Assembly (NCBI RefSeq): GCF_017086365.1
Contig: NZ_CP070969.1
Span: 2,914,001 to 2,978,000 of the forward strand
Origin: Paenibacillus tianjinensis
GTDB lineage: Bacteria > Bacillota > Bacilli > Paenibacillales > Paenibacillaceae
Direction of reading: 5' to 3'
Length of the DNA: 64,000 bases
Below are positions 43,746 to 54,386 of this stretch, one piece after another; within the stretch, counting starts at the first letter, position 1, and each line of letters begins with the position of its first letter. Both the position numbers and the translations under genes were made by a program. Below the pieces are notes generated by a model. The model was not told the DNA's origin, searched no databases, and saw only the letters and a list, made by a program, of their open reading frames with translations.

Positions 43746-44091
43746 CCCGGCTCACCTCCTGTTTAATCCGCTCCACATCGCCAAATGTACCGGATAATTC
43801 AAATTTCCCAATGACGGGCACATTGTACCGGTCTGCTATCAAATCCGCGCTATGGGCGAACAGCTCGCCCCAGTTCTTATTGCCGCTGGCAGCGATGCCT
43901 TTCAGATTGCTGTAATTGTTACTCAAAAAAGCAGACACTTTCTCTGGAATCTGTCCAAAGCCGGTGGTGTATGTAATTAGTACATAAGGCTCGTCTATCG
44001 TCATATGCTCCTCGATCTGCACAGCCGGCAGCTTAAGCTTGCTGATGAACCGTTTGACGTTCCCCGTTTTTGAATCGTATGCGACCAGCAT
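43732..44091 (-). CDS. nrdI: Flavodoxin-like NrdI
   Basis: 119 aa from ATG 44091, 9 nt after AGGAGG. Flavodoxin-type FMN-binding fold: MLVAYDSKTGNVKRF at the N-terminus, TYTTGFGQIPEKV, and GIAASGNKNWGELFAHSAD. It delivers the oxidant that activates the dimanganese centre of NrdF. First gene of the nrdIEF operon, downstream of a sigma-A promoter with two NrdR boxes. Confidence 0.93.
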   Translation of the reverse strand: MLVAYDSKTGNVKRFISKLKLPAVQIEEHMTIDEPYVLITYTTGFGQIPEKVSAFLSNNYSNLKGIAASGNKNWGELFAHSADLIADRYNVPVIGKFELSGTFGDVERIKQEVSRVAAY

Positions 44092-44177
44092 CGTGTCAGT
44101 CCTCCTGTAAATATTGCTGCAATTTTTAATAGGATAGAAGCCTGGAACCATTGCTAGATAGGCTAAAAATGATTATC

Positions 44178-44193
44178 ACACTATATTTAGTGT
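44178..44193. promoter_or_regulatory. NrdR box, proximal
   Basis: ACACTATATTTAGTGT matches the NrdR consensus ACACWATATATWGTGT at 15 of 16 positions; downstream of the -10 of the nrd promoter. Confidence 0.8.
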
Positions 44194-44202
44194 GCGTTCC
44201 TT

Positions 44203-44231
44203 ATTTTAATCACTATATGTTGGAAAGTCAA
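44203..44231 (-). promoter_or_regulatory. Sigma-A promoter of nrdIEF
   Basis: On the minus strand: TTGACT (44231-44226), 17-nt spacer, TAAAAT (44208-44203). Confidence 0.75.
44210..44225. promoter_or_regulatory. NrdR box, distal (degenerate)
   Basis: TCACTATATGTTGGAA matches the consensus at 11 of 16 positions, fills the promoter spacer, and starts exactly 32 bp from the proximal box, the usual three-turn spacing. Confidence 0.6.
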
Positions 44232-44413
44232 TATAAGTGCTACAGGATTTTCCTCTTTGAAAAGGTCTGATAAGGGTGTGCATAGAGCAGATTGCTATAA
44301 ATAAAGAGGTGTAGAATGCACGCCAAAGAGATCGAAATTTGTAACTTTGGTTAATAATAGGTAGACGATTGGATAACCTATTCCCATAACTGTGAAGAAA
44401 CGAGGCGATAAGC

Positions 44414-44905
44414 ATGTCAACGATGAACAATAATCATCAGGAAGCGGTTGAGACGGTAAGAGAACTTATCAAAGGGATCGATACGGCAATGTTCACGACG
44501 ATCTCGCCGGAAGGTCTGGTATCCCGTCCAATGAAGACTCAGGAGGTTGAATTCGACGGAGACTTATGGTTCCTGACGAAAAAAGATACCAGCAAGTTCG
44601 GCGAAGTCCTTCATGATCCGAGAGTGAATGTCGTATACGCCGGTAAATCCTATGTATCCATCCGTGGAACAGCAAGAATCGTGCAGGATTTGGAGAAGAA
44701 AAAAGAATTCTGGAATGCGGGCTATGATGCTTTTTTGAAGACCAGCTATGATGATCCGAATGTGATTCTGATTCAGGTTCACGCCGAAGCGGCTGAATAC
44801 TGGAAGAGCGGTAACCTGGCTGAAAAGGCTTCTTACCTGTTCAAACGGTTAACGAATCAGGATACAGAAGAGTCCAATCTGAACCAGACCATCGAATTAA
44901 AGTAA
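44414..44905 (+). CDS. Pyridoxamine 5'-phosphate oxidase-like protein (general stress protein 26 family)
   Basis: 163 aa, behind GAGGCGAT. Flavin-binding split-barrel: VRELIKGIDTAMFTTISPEG, LVSRPMKTQEVEFDGDLWFL, NVVYAGKSYVSIRGTARIV, then the C-terminal AAEYWKSG. It matches the stress protein 26 (YdaG-like) family, which bind FMN or related cofactors; the reaction is unknown. Single gene, divergent from nrdIEF. Confidence 0.85.
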   Translation: MSTMNNNHQEAVETVRELIKGIDTAMFTTISPEGLVSRPMKTQEVEFDGDLWFLTKKDTSKFGEVLHDPRVNVVYAGKSYVSIRGTARIVQDLEKKKEFWNAGYDAFLKTSYDDPNVILIQVHAEAAEYWKSGNLAEKASYLFKRLTNQDTEESNLNQTIELK

Positions 44906-44957
44906 GCGGACGCACCCGTATCAGGCAGCAATCTGATTCTTGATTCTTTACTATATC

Positions 44958-45006
44958 CACACACAAAGATGCCCCCGCGTTGCGGCAGAGGGCATCTTTG
45001 TGTGTG
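44958..45006. terminator. Long hairpin between convergent genes
   Basis: A 17-bp perfect stem (CACACACAAAGATGCCC with its complement) enclosing a smaller CCGC/GCGG hairpin. No separate T run, but it sits exactly between two convergent genes. Confidence 0.6.
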
Positions 45007-45029
45007 AGTATCTGTTATTCTTTCTCCAT

Positions 45030-46178
45030 TCAGGTTCTAAAGGGTCTGTAGAAGGCACGAATATCCTCAGCCATGAGCTCAGGTTCCTCCATGGCGGTAA
45101 AATGCCCGCCCCGGGGCAATGAGGTCCAGCGGGTGATATTCAGGTTGCGCATAGCCCAATCTTTGGGCGGTGTTAAGACATCGGCAGGTAAAATAGCAAT
45201 GCCTGTCGGTACCTCTATCCGGCCAAGTGCCGGCAATGAATGCGTATTCTCATAATATATATGGGCTGTAGACCCAAACGTATTGGTAACCCAATAAATC
45301 ATGATATTCGTGAGCAGTTCATCTTCGCTGAAGCTGTTCCGGAGGTTCCCCTTACAGTCGCTCCATGCATGGAATTTTTCAATAATCCAGCCGGCGAGTC
45401 CTACAGGTGAGTCGGAAAGTCCATACGCAAGGGTCTGAGGTTTGGTCGATTGAAGGGTCATATAGCCGCCCTCCCGGGATATCCATTCCTGGGCACTTCG
45501 TTTATATTGCAGTTCTTCCTCGGAAAGCTCTGCCTGATCATTGGGATTCATAAGGCCTCTAATAATACCAATATCGGTGAGATGGATGCCAAATAGAAGT
45601 TCCGGATGGTTCGATGCCAGGTATCGGGTCACTCCGGAACCGATATCCCCGCCCGCAGCAGCGAATTTTCTATACCCGAGCTCCTCAGTCATTAGTTTAG
45701 CCCATACCTCAGAAACACGTGAATTGTTGATCCCGCGATAGTCCGGACAGCTGGAGAAGCCAAATCCGGGCAGTGAAGGGACTATTACATCGAAAGCGTC
45801 CTCAGGATCACCGCCGTAACGGGCCGGATCCGTAAGCAGAGGAATAATCTTCTGGTACCGCAAATAACTGTCCGGCCATCCGTGAGTTAGGATAATCGGC
45901 ATTGGGCTTGGTCCTTTTCCGCGTTCATGAACGAAATGCACATCTATCCCATCGACATTACTGCGAAACTGTGAAAAGCGGTTGAGCTTGGCTTCTTGTT
46001 CCCGCCAGTCATATTGCTCCTGCCAATAGGTAACGAGCGATTGCAGATAGCTTAGATCAGTACCTTTTTCCCATCCGGTTGGTCCTAACGGCTCCGGCCA
46101 GCGGACATGTTTCAGCCTGTACTTCAGATCATCGAGTACTTCATCAGGTACCCGGATTTGAAAACGTTCAACAGTCAT
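45030..46178 (-). CDS. Epoxide hydrolase (microsomal-type, alpha/beta hydrolase)
   Basis: 382 aa, AAGGAGG before the ATG. An N-terminal EHN domain (VPDEVLDDLKYRLKHVRWPE) leads into the alpha/beta hydrolase fold. The oxyanion motif is HGWPDSYLRY, the catalytic Asp is in AAGGDIGSGVTRYL, and the catalytic His in RGGHFTAMEEPELMAEDI. These features are those of mEH-like enzymes that open epoxides to diols. Cytoplasmic. A LysR gene lies 51 bp upstream on the same strand and may be co-transcribed. Confidence 0.88.
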   Translation of the reverse strand: MTVERFQIRVPDEVLDDLKYRLKHVRWPEPLGPTGWEKGTDLSYLQSLVTYWQEQYDWREQEAKLNRFSQFRSNVDGIDVHFVHERGKGPSPMPIILTHGWPDSYLRYQKIIPLLTDPARYGGDPEDAFDVIVPSLPGFGFSSCPDYRGINNSRVSEVWAKLMTEELGYRKFAAAGGDIGSGVTRYLASNHPELLFGIHLTDIGIIRGLMNPNDQAELSEEELQYKRSAQEWISREGGYMTLQSTKPQTLAYGLSDSPVGLAGWIIEKFHAWSDCKGNLRNSFSEDELLTNIMIYWVTNTFGSTAHIYYENTHSLPALGRIEVPTGIAILPADVLTPPKDWAMRNLNITRWTSLPRGGHFTAMEEPELMAEDIRAFYRPFRT

Positions 46179-46229
46179 TATGCTTCCTCCTTAACCCTAT
46201 AAATTAGAATTAAATGCATTTCTCCAAGA

Positions 46230-47117
46230 TTAGGCTCTCCGGGTTAGCTCGATGAACTTGCTGGCTGCAGTCGTCAGCGGCATATACCGCATCGTCATCA
46301 TACCCACCTGGGCAGGAGGAAGCTGTACATCCAGCTTGATCTCAAAGAGGGAGCCCTCTTCAAGCTCCTTGGATACGAATTCCCGGGTCACGAAGGAGAT
46401 CCCGAGGCCTTTGCGGGCAAATTCGATCAGCAGTCCCACACTGCCGACCTCGAATTCGGGCTTCAGCTCATATCCGTAGCCCTGGAACAAATCCGTAATG
46501 GCCATACGTGCCCGGCTGCTCCGCGAGAACAGGATAATAGGATACCGAAGCAGTTCTTCGATAGAGAGCACCTTCTGGTTCAGTTCGGCATAACGGCTGC
46601 CTGCGATGAAGCAGTCCTGCAGCTGAAGCCCTTGCCGCACTTCCAGCTGCGGATCGGTGATCGGCATACGCACGACGCCCAGATCGACGAGACCTTCTTT
46701 TAAATAGGAGATCACTTCCGGTGTCGTACCATGGATCAGATGAAGACGGATGCCGGGATACTGCTGGTGAAAGATTTCAATGAACGGAAGCAGATAATGC
46801 TTGAACAGGGAGTCACTGCCGCCAATACGAAGCTCCCCGTTATCGAGGTTTTTGAGCTCAGCCATTTTCTTCTCGGCCTGTGTGATAAGAATATGCGATT
46901 GTTCAATGTAAGAGTAGAGAGTGGCACCTTCCGGTGTAAGTGCAACTCCTTTGGAGTTCCGGATAAATAGGGACAGGCCTAAGCTGTCCTCCAGCTGCTT
47001 GATCGCATGGCTGACACTCGGCTGGGTAATAAACAGCGATTTGGCGGCTTGAGTCAGGCTCCCGGTCTTGGCAGCCCAGTAAAAAACCTTGTATAACTCG
47101 AAATTTATCATAGACAT
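46230..47117 (-). CDS. LysR-family transcriptional regulator
   Basis: 295 aa from ATG 47117 (AGGAG 8-9 nt upstream). The HTH is canonical: NFELYKVFYWAAKTGSLTQA, then LFITQPSVSHAIKQLEDSLG. The full effector-binding domain follows (ELRIGGSDSLFKHYLLPFIE...). It lies between the epoxide hydrolase (same strand) and zwf (divergent), so either could be a target. ATAGAC/GTCTAT half-sites overlap its start codon. Confidence 0.87.
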   Translation of the reverse strand: MSMINFELYKVFYWAAKTGSLTQAAKSLFITQPSVSHAIKQLEDSLGLSLFIRNSKGVALTPEGATLYSYIEQSHILITQAEKKMAELKNLDNGELRIGGSDSLFKHYLLPFIEIFHQQYPGIRLHLIHGTTPEVISYLKEGLVDLGVVRMPITDPQLEVRQGLQLQDCFIAGSRYAELNQKVLSIEELLRYPIILFSRSSRARMAITDLFQGYGYELKPEFEVGSVGLLIEFARKGLGISFVTREFVSKELEEGSLFEIKLDVQLPPAQVGMMTMRYMPLTTAASKFIELTRRA

Positions 47118-47216
47118 AGTCTATAGCTCCTGTGAAATATATTAATTACTTGTATGGGTCGTATTTGTATTATAGTGTAACCAGGAAAGATAAACCAGAG
47201 CAGAAGGAGAATGGAG

Positions 47217-48746
47217 ATGGAGGCAACCACGTTTGTTTTGTTTGGAGCGACAGGAGATTTGGCCCGGAGAAAAATCTACCCTGCGCTGTATAATCTTTTT
47301 CTCGATCACAAGCTTAACCATTCATTCTCTGTGATTGGTCTTGGCCGAAGAGAAGTAGCTGACGAAGCCTTTCAGGCGATGGTGGAGCGGTCGATCCGGG
47401 ACTTTTCCCGGCGGGAAGTGAAAGATTCTGCGTCCGTGCGCAGCTTCCTGAAGTCCTTCCGATATAATGTGCTGGATGTTGGGCATACAGAGGATTATAC
47501 GAAGCTCCTTCAGCGGGTTGAGCAGCAGGAGAAACGGGCGGGAGGTTCCCCGAACCGGATGTTCTATCTGTCTGTTGGCCCGGAGTTTTTTGAGACAATA
47601 GCCTTCAATATTAAACAAAGCGGGCTGGGTAACACCAAGGGCTGGAAACGCCTGGTAATTGAGAAGCCCTTCGGACATGATCTGCAGTCTGCACAGGAAC
47701 TGAATCTGAAGCTGAGCGAGGCTTTTACTGAAGAAGAAATTTACCGCATTGACCATTACCTCGGCAAACCGATGGTGCAGGAGCTCGATGTGTTCCAGCA
47801 GAGTAATCCGGTGCTTCACGCACTTTGGAATAACCGTTACATCTCCAACGTGCAGATTACCGCAGGAGAAACTGTAGGTGTGGAAGAAAGAGCGGGTTAT
47901 TACGATCATGTAGGTGCGCTCAGGGATATGTTCCAGAATCATATGCTGCAGCTGTTAATGATGCTCGCCATCCGCTTGCCGAAGGACAGTTCCCCGGAAG
48001 AGGTACGCTTTAAGAAGAAAGAGGTTATGGAGGCGCTGGAGCCGCTGGATGAAGGCGATGTCCAGTTTGACGTGATCCGCGGGCAATATACAGCTGGCAC
48101 AATCCAGGGCAAGCCGGTACAGGGCTATCTCTCCGAGCCGGGAATTCCGGCAGGATCAACGAACGATACCTTTATTGCGGCCAGACTACAGATTGACGAT
48201 CCATTCTGGAAGGATGTGCCGTTCTATATCCGGACCGGAAAGCGCATGAAGGAGAAATCGACGCGGATTGTGATCGAGTTCAAAGAGCCGCTCAAACAGA
48301 GCTCATCGGCCGGAGAGAATGACATCCCAAACCTGCTGGTGTTCGAGATCAGCCCGAACGAGGGGGTAACCCTACAGCTAAAGGCTAGAGATCCACAGCA
48401 TAAAGGGAAGTTCAAGGCCATGCATATTGATTTCCACACCAGCTCTATTGAGGTTCCTGAGGCTTATGAGAACCTGATACATGACGCTTTACATGGTGAT
48501 CCGTCATTTTTTGCCCATTGGAACGAGGTTGAGCTATCCTGGAAATGGGTGCAGCCAATCCTGAATGCTTTTGAGAAGAATTCTGTTCCGCTTCACACCT
48601 ATGCTGCGGGTTCATTCGGACCTGCCGAATCAGATCAGCTGCTGGCCAAAAAAGGACATCACTGGTGGCTCGATACGGCCGAAGCTGCAAACGGTGTTCA
48701 AGAAGAAGAAAACGATGTTTCTTTGCCCGATGCTTCAAATTTTTAA
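47217..48746 (+). CDS. zwf: Glucose-6-phosphate 1-dehydrogenase
   Basis: 509 aa from ATG 47217, 7 nt after AAGGAG; ATG 47211 would sit on the ribosome site. NADP-binding motif FGATGDLARRKI at the N-terminus and the G6P-binding/catalytic motif RIDHYLGKPMVQEL. C-terminal GSFGPAESDQLL is typical. First enzyme of the oxidative pentose phosphate pathway. It heads the zwf-tal-gnd operon (39-nt gap to tal). Confidence 0.95.
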   Translation: MEATTFVLFGATGDLARRKIYPALYNLFLDHKLNHSFSVIGLGRREVADEAFQAMVERSIRDFSRREVKDSASVRSFLKSFRYNVLDVGHTEDYTKLLQRVEQQEKRAGGSPNRMFYLSVGPEFFETIAFNIKQSGLGNTKGWKRLVIEKPFGHDLQSAQELNLKLSEAFTEEEIYRIDHYLGKPMVQELDVFQQSNPVLHALWNNRYISNVQITAGETVGVEERAGYYDHVGALRDMFQNHMLQLLMMLAIRLPKDSSPEEVRFKKKEVMEALEPLDEGDVQFDVIRGQYTAGTIQGKPVQGYLSEPGIPAGSTNDTFIAARLQIDDPFWKDVPFYIRTGKRMKEKSTRIVIEFKEPLKQSSSAGENDIPNLLVFEISPNEGVTLQLKARDPQHKGKFKAMHIDFHTSSIEVPEAYENLIHDALHGDPSFFAHWNEVELSWKWVQPILNAFEKNSVPLHTYAAGSFGPAESDQLLAKKGHHWWLDTAEAANGVQEEENDVSLPDASNF

Positions 48747-48785
48747 TACTAAGATTAGTTCAACTAAAAAATGGAGGTTATCACA

Positions 48786-49454
48786 ATGAAATTTTTCATC
48801 GACACAGCGAATGTAGAAGACATCAAAAAAGCATACCAGATCGGCGTACTGTCCGGCGTTACAACGAATCCGTCTCTCGTGGCCAAAGAAGGCGTGAAGT
48901 TTGAAGACCGCATTGCAGAAATTCTGCAGACCGTACCTGAGGTTGAGTCCGTATCCGCTGAGGTAACCCCGGATACCATTACTGCAGAAGAAATGATCGC
49001 ACAGGCGAACGAACTGATCAAGATCAATAACTATGATAAAAACATTACCATCAAGATCCCGATGACGCTCGCAGGGCTGGAAGCCTGCCGGTACCTGACT
49101 CAAAAAGGCGTGAAAACAAACGTAACGCTGATCTTCACCGTGAACCAGGCGCTGCTGGCAGCCCGTGCCGGAGCCACTTATGTATCACCGTTCCTCGGCC
49201 GTCTGGATGATATTTCAGAGGATGGGGTTCAGCTTATTGTAAAAGTCGCTGAATTGTTCCGCATTCATAACCTGGATGCGCAGATCATCGCCGCTTCGGT
49301 CCGCCATCCGGACCATGTGACCCGCGTTGCGATGGCCGGTGCGCATATCGCCACCATTCCGTTCAGCGTCATCGAGCAAATCTCCAAGCACCCGCTGACT
49401 GATCAGGGGCTGGAGAAATTCGCAGCCGACTGGAAAAAAGCTCCACAGGTATAA
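48786..49454 (+). CDS. tal: Transaldolase (small, FSA-like type)
   Basis: 222 aa from ATG 48786 (GGAGGT upstream). [20 protein letters not shown] is the typical opening of the small transaldolase family. The Schiff-base Lys is in [20 protein letters not shown] and [10 protein letters not shown] complete the barrel. It transfers dihydroxyacetone units between sugar phosphates; fructose-6-phosphate aldolase is the close alternative, but the pentose phosphate operon supports transaldolase. Confidence 0.92.
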   Translation: MKFFIDTANVEDIKKAYQIGVLSGVTTNPSLVAKEGVKFEDRIAEILQTVPEVESVSAEVTPDTITAEEMIAQANELIKINNYDKNITIKIPMTLAGLEACRYLTQKGVKTNVTLIFTVNQALLAARAGATYVSPFLGRLDDISEDGVQLIVKVAELFRIHNLDAQIIAASVRHPDHVTRVAMAGAHIATIPFSVIEQISKHPLTDQGLEKFAADWKKAPQV

Positions 49455-49489
49455 TTGTCCTGCACAAATCATAGGGAGGTCTATTGACG

Positions 49490-50908
49490 ATGGGTAAACA
49501 ACAGATAGGTGTGGTCGGCTTAGCCGTCATGGGTAAGAATCTGGCCTTGAATATGGAGAGCAAAGGGTTCTCGGTAGCACTGTACAACCGCTCCCGCGAG
49601 AAAACAGATGAGCTGCTTGCAGAAGCAGCGGGCAAAAACTTCGTTGGTGCCTACAGCATTGAGGAGTTTGTCCAATCACTCGAGCTGCCGCGCAAGATCA
49701 TGATTATGGTTAAGGCTGGCAAACCGACAGATGATACAATTCAGCAGCTGGTGCCGCATTTATCACCAGGGGATATTCTGATTGACGGCGGGAACGCCTT
49801 TTTCCCGGATACCCAGAGACGGAACAAAGAGCTTCAGGCGCAAGGCTTCCGTTTTATCGGGGCAGGCGTATCGGGCGGTGAAGAAGGTGCACTCAAGGGG
49901 CCGGCGATTATGCCGGGCGGGCAGAAGGATGCCTACGAGCTGGTTGAACCAATCCTGACTGCCATTTCTGCTAAAGTGGACGGCGATCCTTGCTCGACTT
50001 ATATCGGTGAAGACGGTGCCGGGCACTATGTCAAAATGGTCCACAACGGCATCGAATACGGCGACATGCAGCTCATTGGTGAAGCGTATCAGCTCCTGAA
50101 GGATGTACTGGGCCTGGACACTCAAGAATTGCATGAGATTTTCTCAGAATGGAACCGGGGAGAGTTAAGCAGTTATCTCATCGAGATTACTGCCGACATC
50201 TTCTCCAAAGCTGATCCGGAAACCGGCAAACCAATGGTCGATGTAATCCTGGATTCTGCAGGTCAAAAGGGAACCGGCAAGTGGACGAGTCAGAATGCGC
50301 TTGATCTCGGCGTTCCGTTATCAATCATTACTGAATCCGTGTTTGCACGTTTTATTTCGGCGATGAAGGAAGAGCGTGTGGCAGCAAGCAAACGCCTGAA
50401 GGGGCCTGAGGTCAAGGGCTACGACGGCGACGCGAAGGAATTCATTGAGGCAGTCCGCAAAGCGCTGTATGCGAGCAAAATTGCCTCTTACGCCCAGGGC
50501 TTTGCCCAGATGAGAGTGGCATCGGACGAGTATAACTGGAACCTGAACTATGGCAGCATCGCAATGATCTTCCGCGGAGGCTGCATTATCCGTGCCGGCT
50601 TCCTTCAGAACATCAAGGACGCTTATGACCGTGACCCTGAGCTCAAAAACCTGTTCCTGGACGAGTATTTCAGCAGCGTAGTTCATAACTACCAGGAAGC
50701 GTGGAGAGATGTGGTGGCGATCGCGGTAAAACGGGGCATTCCGGTTCCAGCCTTTGCTTCCGGGTTAGCATACTATGACAGCTACCGGTCCGAACGTCTT
50801 CCGGCCAACCTGCTGCAGGCGCAAAGAGACTACTTTGGAGCGCATACCTTTGAACGGGTGGACCAGCCGGGAAGCTTCCATTTTGGCTGGATGAGCAACA
50901 ACGATTAA
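49490..50908 (+). CDS. gndA: 6-phosphogluconate dehydrogenase, decarboxylating
   Basis: 472 aa. ATG 49490 is preferred over TTG 49484 (GGAGG 10 nt versus 4 nt upstream). Rossmann opening [20 protein letters not shown]-side YNRSREK, substrate motif [20 protein letters not shown], and [15 protein letters not shown]. Normal length for the NADP-dependent long form. It produces ribulose-5-phosphate, CO2 and NADPH. Third gene of the operon; a terminator follows. Confidence 0.95.
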   Translation: MGKQQIGVVGLAVMGKNLALNMESKGFSVALYNRSREKTDELLAEAAGKNFVGAYSIEEFVQSLELPRKIMIMVKAGKPTDDTIQQLVPHLSPGDILIDGGNAFFPDTQRRNKELQAQGFRFIGAGVSGGEEGALKGPAIMPGGQKDAYELVEPILTAISAKVDGDPCSTYIGEDGAGHYVKMVHNGIEYGDMQLIGEAYQLLKDVLGLDTQELHEIFSEWNRGELSSYLIEITADIFSKADPETGKPMVDVILDSAGQKGTGKWTSQNALDLGVPLSIITESVFARFISAMKEERVAASKRLKGPEVKGYDGDAKEFIEAVRKALYASKIASYAQGFAQMRVASDEYNWNLNYGSIAMIFRGGCIIRAGFLQNIKDAYDRDPELKNLFLDEYFSSVVHNYQEAWRDVVAIAVKRGIPVPAFASGLAYYDSYRSERLPANLLQAQRDYFGAHTFERVDQPGSFHFGWMSNND

Positions 50909-50937
50909 TTCAGTAATAATCGAATATATATTTATCT

Positions 50938-50969
50938 GCCAAACCGCACAGCAATGCGGTTTGGCTTTT
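50938..50969 (+). terminator. Terminator of the zwf-tal-gnd operon
   Basis: GCCAAACCGCA / TGCGGTTTGGC stem followed by TTTT. Confidence 0.85.
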
Positions 50970-51107
50970 CGTATTCATAAGTATTTTGTTATTTTATTAA
51001 GCTTTGCCGTGCGGAGTAATTCCTGTCAAAGGAACTTCACTTTAAGTATCGAATATCTAATGAAACCGTAATGCTACAAAATCAGCTGGTAGAGGGGAGC
51101 AGATACG

Positions 51108-51455
51108 ATGATACAAGGTTTTGGAGGCATATTTTGGAGAACGAAGAATTTGGAAGCAATAACAAAATGGTACAGCGAAGTGCTGCAGATTGAGATAGGA
51201 GATTGGAATGGGACAGTGATCCAACCCCAACCAGGAAATGAGACGATCTTTTCTTTTTTCACCGAGAATGACAATTACTTTCCAACAGAACAACAGGTGA
51301 TGCTAAACTTCCAGGTAAATAATCTGAACGAGACCCTTAAGCATCTTGAACAGATTGGTGTACCTCTTGCCAAGCAAAAAGAGGAAAGTGAATATGGAAC
51401 GTTTATTTGGATTGAAGATCCTGACGGCCGGCTGATTGAGCTTTGGGAGAAGTAA
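51108..51455 (+). CDS. VOC (glyoxalase/bleomycin resistance) family protein
   Basis: 115 aa with GAGGGGAG before the ATG. It has one VOC module pair: GGIFWRTKNLEAITKWYSEV and the C-terminal FIWIEDPDGRLIELWEK, whose Glu is a typical metal ligand. The size fits a small dioxygenase/glyoxalase-like or ligand-binding protein. Substrate unknown. Single gene with its own terminator. Confidence 0.8.
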   Translation: MIQGFGGIFWRTKNLEAITKWYSEVLQIEIGDWNGTVIQPQPGNETIFSFFTENDNYFPTEQQVMLNFQVNNLNETLKHLEQIGVPLAKQKEESEYGTFIWIEDPDGRLIELWEK

Positions 51456-51465
51456 AAGAAAATGG

Positions 51466-51500
51466 AAAAGAAGACCGGGGCTTTGGGTCTTCTTTTTTTT
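51466..51500 (+). terminator. Terminator after the VOC gene
   Basis: AAGAAGACC / GGTCTTCTT stem then a long T run. Confidence 0.85.
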
Positions 51501-51520
51501 CGAGCATACTGTACTACATT

Positions 51521-52216
51521 CTATATAAGCACATAAGTGGCGCTCAAAGGTCCATGCACCCCGACAACAAGCTTCATCTCAATATCAGCAGAATTAGACG
51601 GGCCCGAGATGAGATTTATCGATGAGCCCAGCGGTTCGCCGGTCAGAACCCGCCGGTTCAAGGCTGCTGCTGCCTGTGTGGAGCGAGGCACGATCCGCTG
51701 CTTTTCAATTACCGCAATATAATGGGCAGGCAGAAAGTGAAGGGATCGTCCCTGATCCGGCCGGCTTTCCACAACAATTGTCCCTGATTCGGCAAGAGCA
51801 TAATCAGCGAAAATAACCGCCGTGTCCGCCGATTCAGCCCGCATAATATTCTGCTCTCTTCCTGCAGCTTCCTCCCAGACGAATGAACCCGGGAACATAA
51901 GTCCGTAAGCGGCAAACCGGGGATCGCCGGAAATCATTACGCTTCCTCCGCCACTGGCTTCAATCAGATCATCGAGTGTCCTCTGCAGAATCTCCGGCTT
52001 CGACTCAATGACCTGAGTGTGTATAAAAAAGCATTGCTCCTTTAAGATATCTATCAGATCGTCTTGAGTTAGACTTCCATAGCTGTCCGGCAGCAAACTC
52101 TGAATATCCGGCAGCCGGACCTCGTGTCTGCGTTCCCGTCCCAGCTTGGAGGCAATCGTATTGAGAAAGGATTCCTTATTATTCCCTGATGTATGATAAT
52201 TTCGTAATACTGTCAT
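51521..52216 (-). CDS. lutC: Lactate utilization protein C
   Basis: 231 aa. LUD-domain protein: [60 protein letters not shown], and the C-terminal [15 protein letters not shown]. It is the third subunit of the LutABC L-lactate oxidation complex. Its start overlaps the end of lutB by 4 nt, giving tight translational coupling. Confidence 0.93.
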   Translation of the reverse strand: MTVLRNYHTSGNNKESFLNTIASKLGRERRHEVRLPDIQSLLPDSYGSLTQDDLIDILKEQCFFIHTQVIESKPEILQRTLDDLIEASGGGSVMISGDPRFAAYGLMFPGSFVWEEAAGREQNIMRAESADTAVIFADYALAESGTIVVESRPDQGRSLHFLPAHYIAVIEKQRIVPRSTQAAAALNRRVLTGEPLGSSINLISGPSNSADIEMKLVVGVHGPLSATYVLI

Positions 52217-53640
52217 TGGCCCGACTCTCCTTTTCGTTTATCCAGCCAAGCCCTGAAGCTGTCCTGCTGCTTGACGGGTTGGCTAAGATCGCGGGAACCA
52301 ATCCAACCACGGATCAGTTCCGGCCCTCTGACAATTCGGCCATGCTTGCTCATGAGCCGGCTGGCCGGATGCGCAAACCGCAATGTTTTACCGAATAGAG
52401 CAGGGGAGGACAGCAGCCGCCCCACCGCCTTCATCTGGAATCTTTCCATGGAACCGGTGCGGTTCTCCTTTACGATGTTCTGCCGGTGCCGGATAAGCTG
52501 CTCATGAAGCGGAATTCGGACCGGGCATACATCTGTACAGGCGGCACACAGACTGGAGGCGAAAGGGAGCTCTTTGAAGTCATCGTATCCGCCAAGCAGC
52601 GGTGTGATGACAGCACCAATCGGCCCTGGATAAATAGATCCATAGGCATGACCGCCGATATGGCGGTAGACCGGACAGACATTCAGGCAAGCCCCGCAGC
52701 GTATACATTGTAAAGCTTCATTGAATTCGCTGCCGAGAATGTCTGAGCGGCCGTTGTCCACGACAACCAGATGGAATTCTTCAGGGCCGTCTGTGTCACC
52801 AGCTGCGGAGGGTCCCATTACGGTAATGTAGCTGGTTAACTTTTGCCCAACAGCACTGCGGCAGAGGAGATTATCCAGCACCTCCATTTCTGCAAGAGTG
52901 GGTACAATCCGCTCCATGCCCATCACGGCGATATGCGTTTTGGGGATGGCCGCAGTCAGATCTCCGTTGCCTTCATTGGTCACCAGGTTAATAGCCCCCA
53001 GGTTGGCAACAGCAAAGTTGCAGCCTGTGATTCCGACTTCAGCTTCCAGAAATTTCTGCCGCAGGACCTTCCGGGCAAACCGGGCAAGCTTCTCTGGACT
53101 TTCGTCATCTGTATATCCAAGCTTCTCCGCAAACACCCGCTGAATTTGCCGCCGGTCCTTATGCAGTGCAGGAGCGACAATATGTGATGGCGGATCCCAA
53201 TCATCCATTTGCAGGATATATTCCCCTAGATCGGTCTCAATCAGCTCACAGCCGGCTTCAATCAGAACATGGTTCAGATCAATTTCCTCTGTGACCATAG
53301 ATTTGGATTTAACGATTTTTTTAGCCTGTTTCTGCACGATAACATCCCGTATATAGCTGCTGGCTTCTTCTTTGGTTGCTGCAAAATAAATATGGCCGCC
53401 TTTTTTCTCAATGTTTCCTGCGAGCTGCTCCAGATAATAATCCAGGTTCTGCAGGGTATGCTGGCGGATTTGCTGGCCTGCGGTCCGCCACTGCTCCCAA
53501 TCTCCGAGAGCGGTAGCCGCGGACAGACGCCGGGTCTTTAGACTGTCCTGCGCTGAACCTACGGCATTTCGCATAAATGAATCCCCGAGTCCGTCTGTAG
53601 TCCGTTCGCTGAAATCACGTTTATCCGTTTGCAGGCTCAA
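52213..53640 (-). CDS. lutB: Lactate utilization iron-sulfur protein B
   Basis: 475 aa. An N-terminal LUD domain ([20 protein letters not shown]) is followed by two 4Fe-4S motifs, [20 protein letters not shown] and [18 protein letters not shown]. It is the electron-transfer core of LutABC. It overlaps lutA and lutC by 4 nt each. Confidence 0.95.
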   Translation of the reverse strand: MSLQTDKRDFSERTTDGLGDSFMRNAVGSAQDSLKTRRLSAATALGDWEQWRTAGQQIRQHTLQNLDYYLEQLAGNIEKKGGHIYFAATKEEASSYIRDVIVQKQAKKIVKSKSMVTEEIDLNHVLIEAGCELIETDLGEYILQMDDWDPPSHIVAPALHKDRRQIQRVFAEKLGYTDDESPEKLARFARKVLRQKFLEAEVGITGCNFAVANLGAINLVTNEGNGDLTAAIPKTHIAVMGMERIVPTLAEMEVLDNLLCRSAVGQKLTSYITVMGPSAAGDTDGPEEFHLVVVDNGRSDILGSEFNEALQCIRCGACLNVCPVYRHIGGHAYGSIYPGPIGAVITPLLGGYDDFKELPFASSLCAACTDVCPVRIPLHEQLIRHRQNIVKENRTGSMERFQMKAVGRLLSSPALFGKTLRFAHPASRLMSKHGRIVRGPELIRGWIGSRDLSQPVKQQDSFRAWLDKRKGESGQ

Positions 53641-54386
53641 CTCTGGCTTCCTCCTTTGGCAATCACAGGATTCTGGTGATTCAGCACTTCCGCAATATGC
53701 ATAATTTTCACAGGTTCTCCCTTGCGGAATAGGCGGCCGCCGATATTCAACAGACAGCCCATATCTGCGCTGATCAGAATATCTGCTTCGGTGTCTATGA
53801 TACAGCTGCTTTTTTCATCGACCATCTGCTCGGAAATATCCGGCATCTTTACCGAGAAGGTCCCGCCAAAGCCGCAGCAGTTATCGCTGTTTTTGAGCGG
53901 CTCCATGTGCAGCCCTTTTACATGCTCCAGCAGTTGAAAAGGGGTTTCCTTCTCACCCAGCAATCTGGTCATATGACAGGAACGGTGATAGGTGGCCGTC
54001 CCGTCAAGGCTTGCCCCCACATCCGTGATGCCGAGTACTTTTACAATGAACTGTGTGAATTCATAAGACTTTTCTTTTAAAGTAACCGCTTTCAATTCCC
54101 ATTCAGGATCCCCCTTGAAGATCTTCGGATATTCATGAAACATAGCGACGCAGGAGCCGGAGGGACCTACGACATAATCGGAGCTCTCAAAGGCAAGCAT
54201 CATATTCTTCATCGCAAGCTTGGAATCTTCCAGATAGCCGCTGTTGTAGGCCGGTTGACCGCAGCAGACCTGCGAAGCCGGATAATCGATTTCACAGCCC
54301 AGCCGCACGAGAACCTCAACCATTGCGATCCCGACCTTCGGGGTCATGAGGTCTACTAAACAAGTGGAAAAAAAACTGACTTTCAC
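53637..54386 (-). CDS. lutA: Lactate utilization protein A
   Basis: 249 aa. It contains two cysteine-rich CCG domains: [14 protein letters not shown] in the first half and [17 protein letters not shown] in the second, typical of LutA/GlpC-like heterodisulfide-reductase subunits. First gene of lutABC, which oxidises L-lactate to pyruvate. It is divergent from aldA, with 165 bp between the starts. Confidence 0.95.
   Translation of the reverse strand: MKVSFFSTCLVDLMTPKVGIAMVEVLVRLGCEIDYPASQVCCGQPAYNSGYLEDSKLAMKNMMLAFESSDYVVGPSGSCVAMFHEYPKIFKGDPEWELKAVTLKEKSYEFTQFIVKVLGITDVGASLDGTATYHRSCHMTRLLGEKETPFQLLEHVKGLHMEPLKNSDNCCGFGGTFSVKMPDISEQMVDEKSSCIIDTEADILISADMGCLLNIGGRLFRKGEPVKIMHIAEVLNHQNPVIAKGGSQS

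Noticed and set aside
44340..44385. Possible sigma-B-type promoter before the stress protein 26-like gene
   Set aside because: GGTTAA and GGATAA are spaced 16 nt with poor matches; not reliable.
44206..44430. 74-codon minus-strand frame in the nrdI upstream region
   Set aside because: It covers the nrd promoter and NrdR boxes and has no ribosome site; better explained as regulatory DNA.
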